A DNA stretch of 9,047 nt from Gammaproteobacteria bacterium. Its GTDB lineage: Bacteria > Pseudomonadota > Gammaproteobacteria > Steroidobacterales > UBA11654. The translations under genes were made by a program, and so were the position numbers. The stretch is taken from assembly GCA_012965065.1 (NCBI GenBank), contig DTSX01000063.1:1-9047 (forward strand), written 5' to 3'. Below are positions 1 through 6,274 of this stretch, piece after piece (positions within the stretch are counted from its first letter, which is position 1; the number at the start of each line of letters is the position of its first letter). Under the pieces are notes generated by a model. The model did not search any database, was not told where the DNA came from, and saw nothing but the letters and a program-made list of their open reading frames with translations.

Positions 1-35
1 GATCTGTTTAATCTGGAGATAATTAATAAGCAACC

Positions 36-1379
36 ATGAAACTGTCGTATCAAGATGTGCTTAAGTTCATCATTCCATCATCCATTGGTGTGTTGCTGTT
101 TTTAACCCCTATATTTATCGATGGCAGAGCGACAATTGGCATGGGCATCTTGGTTGATTTGCTCAGAGACGCAACCCAGGATTATCTTCCTGCATTCGCA
201 ACAATGCTGTTGCTGGTGTCTTGTTTGTGCTCAACCTATTTCAGTCTATTTAGAAAAAATAAATCCAACATACCAATCAATCAGATACAACAAATATTCA
301 CCACATCACCCGCCTGGTTGATCCTCAGAGTACTGGGCAGTCTTTTTGCAGTTCTGGTCTTATTTAATATCGGACCTGAGTGGATCTCAAGCCCAGCAAC
401 AGGTGGAACAATGTTATTTCAATTGGCAGGTACTTTGACTGTGTTCTTCTTGGTTGCCTGCTTCTTGTTGCCCTTTCTCATTGATTATGGGGTGGCAGAA
501 TTTATGGGAACCTTATTGCAAAAACCGTTCCTGTGGGCATTCCGACTCCCTGGACGAGCCAGCATCGACACCTTGGCATCCTGGCTTGGAAGCGCTCCAG
601 TTGGGGTGTTAATTACCATTCAACAATATGAAAAAGGGTATTACAGCGGTCGCGAAGCTGCCGTGATTGCAACCAATTTTTCAATAGCCTCAATTGCTTT
701 TTGTGCCTTGGTTGCAAAATTAATCGAAATTGACCACCGATTTTTTGAGTTCTATTTTTCGATTATGTTCTCAGGGTTGATTGCTGCTTTGATTATTCCA
801 AGAATCTGGCCGCTGGCAAGAAAAAAAGACATCTACTTGATAGAACAGGATGGATTTACAGATAAACCTGAGGCAGGTACAGGTCTTTTAAAGTGGGCAT
901 TGATACAAGGCATTAATAAAGCACGAACAGCACCCAATCTAAAACAATTGCTTAAAAATGCTTTTATCAATCTCTTGGATATATGGTTTTCTTTGTTGCC
1001 ATCGGTTGTGGCCATTGGGACGATAGTTTTGGCGCTGACTGAATTTACTCCTATTTTTACAATCATGACCAAACCACTGGTACCGATTCTTGAACTGATG
1101 CAGATACCTGAAGCAGCAGCAGCTGCCCCGGCTTTTCTGGTCGGCTTTGCGGACATGTATTTGCCGGCTGTTATTGGAAAAAATATTGCAAGTGAAATGA
1201 CCCGATTCGTAATAGGCTGTGTTTCTATCATCCAAATAATTTACATGACGGAAGTTGGGACATTGATTCTCAAATCAAAAATTCCTTTGCAGATTGGAGA
1301 ACTGTTTCTCATTTTCACCCTGAGAACCTTGATCACCCTGCCCATCATTACTGCTATTGCTCATTTCATCTATCGTTAA
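36..1379 (+). CDS. YjiH-family polytopic inner-membrane protein with nucleoside-recognition (Gate) domain
   Basis: A 447-residue, very hydrophobic protein with about ten predicted membrane segments, roughly at residues 9-28, 50-72, 93-112, 127-150, 207-230, 237-258, 312-335, 362-381, 388-412 and 419-445. Between segments 4 and 5 it carries the hallmark of the YjiH/Gate (nucleoside recognition) family: a DYGVAEF stretch at 150-156, then RLPGRASIDTLASWLGSAPVG around 170-190. The Ala-rich AAAAAPAFLVGFADMYLP region (360-377) looks like the second half-repeat of the Gate fold. Family members are presumed transporters or gates of small solutes; the substrate is not known. No good Shine-Dalgarno lies at normal spacing: GGAG at 15-18 is 17 nt away, and only a weak TAAG at 27-30 is near. 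It is first in a likely operon with the aminotransferase (40 nt downstream) and the flavin oxidoreductase, so it may move their substrate or product (inference). The family call is firm, the function is not. Confidence 0.85.
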   Translation: MKLSYQDVLKFIIPSSIGVLLFLTPIFIDGRATIGMGILVDLLRDATQDYLPAFATMLLLVSCLCSTYFSLFRKNKSNIPINQIQQIFTTSPAWLILRVLGSLFAVLVLFNIGPEWISSPATGGTMLFQLAGTLTVFFLVACFLLPFLIDYGVAEFMGTLLQKPFLWAFRLPGRASIDTLASWLGSAPVGVLITIQQYEKGYYSGREAAVIATNFSIASIAFCALVAKLIEIDHRFFEFYFSIMFSGLIAALIIPRIWPLARKKDIYLIEQDGFTDKPEAGTGLLKWALIQGINKARTAPNLKQLLKNAFINLLDIWFSLLPSVVAIGTIVLALTEFTPIFTIMTKPLVPILELMQIPEAAAAAPAFLVGFADMYLPAVIGKNIASEMTRFVIGCVSIIQIIYMTEVGTLILKSKIPLQIGELFLIFTLRTLITLPIITAIAHFIYR

Positions 1380-1407
1380 TAGTATGAAAGTGCAGGATAA
1401 ATAAATT

Positions 1408-1411
1408 GGAG
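1408..1411 (+). promoter_or_regulatory. Shine-Dalgarno supporting the GTG start at 1420
   Basis: GGAG sits 8 nt upstream of GTG 1420. There is no in-frame ATG until codon 38 of the aminotransferase, inside a family-conserved segment, so this site decides the start. Confidence 0.65.
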
Positions 1412-1419
1412 CTTGCTCG

Positions 1420-2598
1420 GTGGATAAAAATTTGAACCCAAACGTCATAAACTCAATAGACCCTCCTATTGATGAGGCAAGTTCATGGCTTGCAGGACGA
1501 GAATTCTCCGAGGACAAACCTTTATTGGATATGGCTCAAGCCGTTCCAAGTTATCCTCCAGCTGAAGAACTCACCGATTATATGGCTGAACGAGTTAAAT
1601 TGTTTGCCACGGCACAATACGGTCCGGTAAGTGGAAATGCAAAACTCAAGACTGCGCTAGCAAATCATATGGTTGGGGTTTACGGAGGATCAATTCAGTC
1701 CAATAACGTCCTGATTTCAGCGGGCTGCAATCAAGCCTATTGTCTGGCCACAATGGCATTGGCAGAAGCAGGAGATGAAATCATTCTTCCTGTTCCTTAC
1801 TACTTCAATCATCAAATGTGGCTGGAAGTACTGGGTATTAAAGCCGTTCATCTTGGCTGCAATATGTCCCAGGGAGGACTGCCTGACATTGATGAAGCAC
1901 GAAGACTGATTAGCAAAAAAACCAAAGCGATTGTTCTGGTTACTCCAAACAACCCCACTGGAGCCACTTACCCACCGGATTTACTCCGAGGATTTTTTAA
2001 ACTGTGCCAGAAACATGGCATCAAGCTCATTATTGATGAAACTTACAAAGACTTCCTAACCGAGCAACCGCCCCATCAATTGTTTGAAATATCAGACTGG
2101 GGAGGGACTCTGATTCAAGTTTATAGTTTTTCAAAATGTTTTAGTCTAACTGGATACCGTGTAGGCTCTGTAATCGCTGGCGAGAATGTGATTGAATCGG
2201 TAACTAAAATCATGGATTCGGTTGCAATTTGTGCGCCCAGGATTGCACAGGATGCAGCATTGTACGGCTTGGAACATTTAACTTCATGGGTTGCTGAGAA
2301 GCGCAATATGTTGAAGAGAAGAAGGGAGCTCTTCAACAAACTGTTTAGAGAAAATAATCTCGGTTTTGAGGTCATTTCATCCGGTGCTTATTTTGCCTAC
2401 GTTGAACATCAATACGACAACAAAAATGCCTACCAAGTAGCCCAAGACTTGCTCGATAAGGAAAATATTCTGTCCTTACCAGGTACTTTTTTTGGACCGA
2501 ACCAAGAACGCTTTCTGAGATTTGCTTACGCGAACATAACCCGGAAAGAAATTACAGATGTCATTGATCGACTAAATGTGAGTTTCAATAAACCGTAA
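1420..2598 (+). CDS. PLP-dependent aminotransferase, class I/II (fold type I)
   Basis: A 392-residue cytosolic aminotransferase of usual family length. Visible landmarks are SAGCNQAYCLA (100-110, cofactor-phosphate loop region), PVPYYFNH (124-131, ring-stacking aromatic), TPNNPTG (175-181, Asn178), IIDETYKDF (204-212, Asp206 pairing with the pyridine nitrogen, Tyr209), SFSKCFSLTGYRVG (236-249, Schiff-base Lys239 and phosphate-binding Arg247), and FLRFAYAN (365-372, Arg367 as the likely substrate-carboxylate Arg). All catalytic residues are present, so it should be active. The GTG start is needed because the N-terminal stretch with PPIDEA, WLAGREFS and AQAVPSYPP (15-47) looks like the conserved substrate-proximal arm of a particular aminotransferase subgroup. 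The gene lies 40 nt after the membrane protein and 1 nt before the flavin oxidoreductase. The amino donor and acceptor cannot be deduced; an aspartate- or alanine-type amino acid is a family-level guess. Confidence 0.92.
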   Translation: MDKNLNPNVINSIDPPIDEASSWLAGREFSEDKPLLDMAQAVPSYPPAEELTDYMAERVKLFATAQYGPVSGNAKLKTALANHMVGVYGGSIQSNNVLISAGCNQAYCLATMALAEAGDEIILPVPYYFNHQMWLEVLGIKAVHLGCNMSQGGLPDIDEARRLISKKTKAIVLVTPNNPTGATYPPDLLRGFFKLCQKHGIKLIIDETYKDFLTEQPPHQLFEISDWGGTLIQVYSFSKCFSLTGYRVGSVIAGENVIESVTKIMDSVAICAPRIAQDAALYGLEHLTSWVAEKRNMLKRRRELFNKLFRENNLGFEVISSGAYFAYVEHQYDNKNAYQVAQDLLDKENILSLPGTFFGPNQERFLRFAYANITRKEITDVIDRLNVSFNKP

Positions 2599-2599
2599 A

Positions 2600-3613
2600 A
2601 TGCATGTTGACCTTATCCTAGATTCGAGATTAAGCGCCCCCGAAATAACTGAACTGGGGTTACTGGCAGAAAAATATGGAATGCAAACAATCTGGGTTGC
2701 TAGTTATTTGGATTCACGTGAACCTTTTGTCAATCTTTCCCAGTTGGCTAGTCAATCAAGCCAAATAAATTTAGGGCCTGTCGCCTTAAACCCTTTTGAT
2801 ACGCACCCGATTCGCATTGCAGCTGGTTTATTAACTCTCAACGAGCTTTCCAGTGGCAGAGCAAGTATCGTTATTGGCGGCGGTGGAGAAGCGTTGCAAT
2901 CGCTCAATCTAAAAACAGTAAAAAGAGTGAGAGCGGTTCGAGAATGTATAGAAATATTGAAATCCATCTCCCCATCGCATTCTTTGAACTACAACGGTGA
3001 AATATTTCAAGTAAACAACTACCACCCTTTCTGGGCAACTCAAAGCATGCCCAGGGTTTATGTCGCAGCCAACAAGCCTCAAATGCTTAAGATGTCGTCT
3101 CGACTTTCCGATGGAATCATGATGAGTGATTTACCTGCAACGCTGATAAAAAGAACGGTTGAAGAGGTTTCTGCGCACCTAGTGGCTTTTGGTCGGGATC
3201 TTGATGACTTCCGGTTTAATAATTTCATGGCATGGGCACTCTACGATGATAAGGAAGAAGCCATTAAAGAAGCCAGACAGTGGCTAGGTTACCGTGGTTT
3301 ATTTAGGCGATGGGTAATTACCACATTTATGTCGGACGCCGATTACGATCTTATTGAGGCTCACAAACAAGAAATCTATCAAATGCCAAAATTGAATACC
3401 CATTCAGTCCCTGGGGTCCCTGACAGTTTACTGGATAAACTGGTGGATCATCTAACTTTGACGGGCCATGTCAGCGAGGTGGATCAAAAAATTGAGCATT
3501 TATTGGCATTAAAAGCAGCAGGCTTAACCGATGTTGCACTTGAATTGAGGCAAAATCCTGCAGCCTCAATCAAACTTATAGGGGAGCAAGTCATCCCAGC
3601 GCTTAAAAATTAA
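2600..3613 (+). CDS. LLM-class (luciferase-like) flavin-dependent oxidoreductase
   Basis: A 337-residue TIM-barrel protein of the bacterial-luciferase superfamily, of usual length for the MER-like (methylene-tetrahydromethanopterin reductase-like) branch. Diagnostic parts are the N-terminal strand MHVDLILD, LGLLAEKYGMQTIWVAS (19-35), EPFVNLSQLA (41-50), LGPVALNPFDTHPIRIAA (58-75), LNELSSGRASIVIGGGGEAL (80-99, flavin-phosphate region), YNGEIFQ (131-137), and PRVYVAANKPQML (151-163) followed by SDGIMM. Relatives use FMN or F420. F420 is uncommon in gammaproteobacteria, so FMN is the more likely cofactor (inference). The ATG is 1 nt after the aminotransferase stop and has no clear Shine-Dalgarno, so translation is probably coupled. 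The 3' end overlaps the converging nucleosidase gene by 4 nt. The substrate is unknown; the context suggests a compound also handled by the aminotransferase. Confidence 0.88.
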   Translation: MHVDLILDSRLSAPEITELGLLAEKYGMQTIWVASYLDSREPFVNLSQLASQSSQINLGPVALNPFDTHPIRIAAGLLTLNELSSGRASIVIGGGGEALQSLNLKTVKRVRAVRECIEILKSISPSHSLNYNGEIFQVNNYHPFWATQSMPRVYVAANKPQMLKMSSRLSDGIMMSDLPATLIKRTVEEVSAHLVAFGRDLDDFRFNNFMAWALYDDKEEAIKEARQWLGYRGLFRRWVITTFMSDADYDLIEAHKQEIYQMPKLNTHSVPGVPDSLLDKLVDHLTLTGHVSEVDQKIEHLLALKAAGLTDVALELRQNPAASIKLIGEQVIPALKN

Positions 3614-4392
3614 TACCTGAAATGCTTGATTGTTTCCCCTGTTTTCCCGATTTCGGTCATTGCATTTATGCCAATTTCAAGATGAGTCTGCAACCATTTT
3701 TCAGTTACAGATCGATCTGACTGTTCTGTTTTAATTCCTTCTGGGGTAACGGGCTTATCTGAAACAAGCAGCAAAGCACCTCGAGCGATTTGATTGTAAT
3801 GACCAACGATAAAGATTGTGGCTGTTTCCATATCAATTGCGATTGCAGTGGTTTCTTTTAATCTGTTTTTAAAAACCTGATCGTGCTCCCACACTCTTCT
3901 ATTTGTGGTGTAAATAACCCCAGTGCGATACTCCAGATTCTTTTCTAGCACTTTTTCAGAAACGAATTTGTGTAATTTAAAAGAAGGCAATGCCGGGATT
4001 TCAGGTGGGAAATAATCATCGCTTGTACCCTCGCCACGGATAGCGGCTATGGGCAGTATCAAGTGACCAATTTCAGAGGAAACTTTTAACCCACCGCATT
4101 TTCCCAACAAAAGAACACCCTTAGGATTACGTGCTGACAACAAATCCATAATAATTGCGGCATTGGGCGAACCAATCCCAAAATTGATTATAGTTAGTCC
4201 TCCAGAATTGGTTGCTGCTTGCATAGGTCTGCCTTGTCCTTTGATATCACAATCAAACATCTCAGCAAAACGAATGAGATAATCGCTAAAATTCGTTAAC
4301 AGGACATAATCGCCAAATTCGTCGATTTCCATGCCTGTGTATCGGGGAAGCCAGTCCTTTGTGATTGAGAGGCGTACTTTTATGGACTCCAT
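3610..4392 (-). CDS. AMP nucleosidase-like protein (short AMN form, phosphorylase superfamily)
   Basis: A 260-residue protein matching the catalytic half of AMP nucleosidase, the enzyme that hydrolyses AMP to adenine and ribose 5-phosphate. Conserved points are INFGIGSPNAAIIMDLL (69-85), LLLGKCGGL (94-102), RGEGTSDDYFPPEIPALPS (119-137, a signature shared with E. coli Amn as I recall it), YTTNRRVWEHD (161-171), IDMETATIF (186-194; Met-Glu pair that contacts ribose in this superfamily) and LLVSDKP (208-214; Asp212 as the probable base-protonating residue). E. coli Amn is about 484 residues; here the N-terminal ATP/phosphate-regulated domain is absent, as in the short AMN-like family. Regulation is therefore likely to differ. 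The start at 4392 has an AGAAGG ribosome site 6 nt upstream. It is divergent from the peroxidase and convergent with the oxidoreductase. Another purine nucleotide or nucleoside as substrate cannot be excluded. Confidence 0.85.
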   Translation of the reverse strand: MESIKVRLSITKDWLPRYTGMEIDEFGDYVLLTNFSDYLIRFAEMFDCDIKGQGRPMQAATNSGGLTIINFGIGSPNAAIIMDLLSARNPKGVLLLGKCGGLKVSSEIGHLILPIAAIRGEGTSDDYFPPEIPALPSFKLHKFVSEKVLEKNLEYRTGVIYTTNRRVWEHDQVFKNRLKETTAIAIDMETATIFIVGHYNQIARGALLLVSDKPVTPEGIKTEQSDRSVTEKWLQTHLEIGINAMTEIGKTGETIKHFRY

Positions 4393-4398
4393 GGTTAA

Positions 4399-4404
4399 CC
4401 TTCT
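4399..4404 (-). promoter_or_regulatory. Shine-Dalgarno of the AMP nucleosidase-like gene
   Basis: On the minus strand AGAAGG is followed by a 6-nt spacer (TTAACC) and ATG at 4392. This supports that start; the protein already begins close to the conserved region. Confidence 0.7.
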
Positions 4405-4580
4405 CAGTTTACCAAACGATTATCAAGTCAATGTTGTCTTCTGTTTAATTTCAATACAATTATACGTATCCTTAGAACGTGTGAATAATTGGAAAATACT
4501 TTAAAATCCCAGTAGACCTACGAAAGATTTAATGAGTGATTTAATGGAGCGAAATAAAAAAATTGCTTCCCATAACAACT

Positions 4581-4584
4581 GAGG
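4581..4584 (+). promoter_or_regulatory. Shine-Dalgarno of the glutathione peroxidase gene
   Basis: GAGG with a 6-nt spacer before ATG 4591 is the clearest ribosome site on the plus strand of this window. It overlaps the TGA (4580-4582) of a possible 16-codon leader frame. Confidence 0.8.
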
Positions 4585-4590
4585 TAAACC

Positions 4591-5082
4591 ATGACTAAGC
4601 CAAATACCGTATATCAATTTGAGTGCAAGGACCATAGGGGAGATGTGAAATCTCTCTCCGATTTTACCGGTCAAGTACTGCTCATTGTCAACACAGCAAG
4701 TAAATGTGGTTTTACTCCACAATACACTGGATTGGAAAAACTACATCAGGATTTCCACCAGCGTGGTTTTTCTGTCCTGGGATTTCCATGCAACCAATTT
4801 GGAAACCAAGAACCGGGCAGCAATGAGGAGATCCAGAATTTTTGCACTTCTCAGTTTGAAGTCACCTTCCCAGTGTTTGCTAAAATTGATGTCAACGGCG
4901 ATACTGCAGCTCCTTTGTATCAATTTTTAACTCAGCATCAACCGGGTCTGATGGGAAGTAAAAAAATCAAATGGAATTTCACTAAGTTTCTAATCAACGC
5001 AGAGGGTGAACCGATAGCTCGCTTTGGATCGTCCACAAAACCGGAGAAACTCGCAGAAAAGATTACCGAAACTTTGGCTTAG
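4591..5082 (+). CDS. Glutathione peroxidase family protein, cysteine type (BtuE/GPx-like thiol peroxidase)
   Basis: A 163-residue thioredoxin-fold peroxidase that reduces H2O2 and organic or lipid hydroperoxides. The catalytic set is complete: peroxidatic Cys39 in NTASKCGFT (34-42), Gln73 in FPCNQFGNQEPG (65-76), and Trp128-Asn129 in KWNFTKFL (127-134). Cys85 in NFCTSQFEVTFP (83-94) sits where the resolving cysteine of thioredoxin-dependent two-cysteine GPx enzymes is found, so thioredoxin rather than glutathione is the likely reductant (family knowledge). It has a cysteine, not selenocysteine, and no signal peptide, so it is cytosolic. The start is supported by GAGG 6 nt upstream. It is monocistronic, converging on the fusion gene with only 35 nt between stops and no evident hairpin terminator. 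It resembles E. coli BtuE, but orthology is not proven from this window. Confidence 0.95.
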   Translation: MTKPNTVYQFECKDHRGDVKSLSDFTGQVLLIVNTASKCGFTPQYTGLEKLHQDFHQRGFSVLGFPCNQFGNQEPGSNEEIQNFCTSQFEVTFPVFAKIDVNGDTAAPLYQFLTQHQPGLMGSKKIKWNFTKFLINAEGEPIARFGSSTKPEKLAEKITETLA

Positions 5083-5117
5083 ACTTCCTGGCTAAAAAAC
5101 TAACACATACTCATAAA

Positions 5118-6236
5118 TCAAGCTGTAGCTCTGTTCTCTTCTTCTTCTCTCTTGATGGCAGACGAACTGACATCTTCTCTGAATTCTGTTTCTGTAATAC
5201 CAATGAAGCGATCCTTGAATTCTTCAGGAATAAGGAAATCATTGAGGGTCATAAATTGGGACCCTACTTGTCTACCAAAAACCACAAACCGTATGTCGTT
5301 CTCAATAAATACTTTCAATTCCGATCGCATGACCTTATCGCTTTCGTAGAATTTTGGATCAAATATACGTATTAGGGTATCCATACCCAGCACAAAGGTT
5401 GATTCCTTAAAGATTGCTGCTTTTTCAACAAAAGTCGGCGCATTGGTCAACACCCAATTTTGCCCTGGTCTGAACTGACCCAATGTTTTCTCAATTTCAT
5501 AGTAGCTCAATAAAGTTTTCTCAACATTGCAGATAGAAATCTCAAAGGTTGCTGGCACTCCAATTTTTTCCTCTGCAATCTTCTGGATGGTTAAATGGCC
5601 TTTATGAAACGGCTGAAAAGTACCGGGGAAGATCAATTTAGTAGGCGCCTCAGATTCGGTAACATAATCAATGTGTCGGTTTTCAAGATCGTGCCAATCT
5701 TGTTTCGCAGCAACAACTTCATAACTCAATTCCTGAGCCAACTCAGGCAATTCCAAATCGAGACCAGAAGCAATACCAATAAGTCTTTTCAAGCAATCTG
5801 AAACCACTCTTTCTTCACTGTCTCTGGTGCGCTTGCCTTTGGTAAGATAATGCGAAACTACATGGGTTGCATCATAGCCTTGGATACAGATAAAAAAACG
5901 GTGTGTGCCCAATTTTTCATAGGTCGTTGAAAGCGTTGCGGTGACGGCAACACCCAACAAATACTTTGGATCGCAGTCAGGTGCAAGTTTTTTAGCGCGG
6001 GCAAAAGCAGTGACGGCCATGTTGATGGTGGTTTGCAAGCTGCAATAATAACTGGGTTTAATTTTCAGATACTCGTCCATGGATTTCCTTGAATATGGGA
6101 TGTAGGACTCGAGAATAGTTTGACTCGCACCCGGTACTTTCAATAAATCAGAAATAGCCTTGGTCCCTCCCCCACTGGAAACAAAAACCAGTTTATAAGG
6201 ACCTTGGTGTATCGATTTTATATCTTGCTCATTCAT
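5118..6236 (-). CDS. Two-domain protein: CinA/PncC-like (NMN amidase fold) N-domain plus NadD-like nucleotidyltransferase C-domain
   Basis: A 372-residue predicted cytosolic fusion. Residues about 13-158 follow the CinA C-terminal/PncC pattern: VSSGGGTKAISDLL (19-32), VPGAS (34-38), ESYIPYS (43-49), VAVTATLSTT (96-105), KLGTHRFFICIQ (108-119) and a closing RDSEERVVSDCLKRL helix (138-152). The active PncC motifs ESCTGG, YSNEAK and TGIAGP are only partly kept: Ser21 aligns with the nucleophile, but the Lys after YSN and the GIAGP loop are replaced. Amidase activity is therefore uncertain. Residues about 198-362 form a HIGH-type nucleotidyltransferase: FPGTFQPFHKGH (203-214, His211 and His214), GMDTLIRIF (284-292), and a C-terminal VSSSAIKR (356-363) matching the ISSTxIR signature. 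NadD (NaMN to NaAD) is the nearest activity by pattern, but the nucleotide is unproven. It follows the carboxypeptidase by 38 nt, probably co-transcribed, with only a weak ribosome site. Confidence 0.85.
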   Translation of the reverse strand: MNEQDIKSIHQGPYKLVFVSSGGGTKAISDLLKVPGASQTILESYIPYSRKSMDEYLKIKPSYYCSLQTTINMAVTAFARAKKLAPDCDPKYLLGVAVTATLSTTYEKLGTHRFFICIQGYDATHVVSHYLTKGKRTRDSEERVVSDCLKRLIGIASGLDLELPELAQELSYEVVAAKQDWHDLENRHIDYVTESEAPTKLIFPGTFQPFHKGHLTIQKIAEEKIGVPATFEISICNVEKTLLSYYEIEKTLGQFRPGQNWVLTNAPTFVEKAAIFKESTFVLGMDTLIRIFDPKFYESDKVMRSELKVFIENDIRFVVFGRQVGSQFMTLNDFLIPEEFKDRFIGITETEFREDVSSSAIKREEEENRATA

Positions 6237-6274
6237 TGCATTTAACCAAGCACAAGACTTGCGGCATTGTCATT

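Larger units (their letters stand above)
4393..4590. promoter_or_regulatory. Divergent intergenic region between nucleosidase and glutathione peroxidase
   Basis: This 198-nt AT-rich stretch must hold the promoters of both flanking genes. Possible plus-strand -10 elements are TACAAT at 4455-4460 (with a weak TTGTCT at 4434-4439, spacer only 15) and TAAAAT at 4502-4507 (no good -35). None is strong enough to name with confidence. A 16-codon ATG frame (4532-4582) ends exactly at the peroxidase ribosome site. I see no clear operator repeat. Confidence 0.4.

Noticed and set aside
833..1235. Two minus-strand open frames of 132 and 98 codons inside the membrane-protein gene
   Set aside because: Both lie antisense within a well-supported CDS, have no ribosome site and no recognisable domain; they are shadows of the real frame.
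4434..4507. A named sigma70 promoter for the peroxidase gene
   Set aside because: The TACAAT and TAAAAT candidates lack a good -35 at 16-18 nt, so I list only the intergenic region.
5083..5117. Terminator between the convergent peroxidase and fusion genes
   Set aside because: Only 35 nt, with no GC-rich stem followed by a T-run in either direction; the AGCTGTAGCT repeat nearby (5120-5129) has too short a loop and lies in the coding end.
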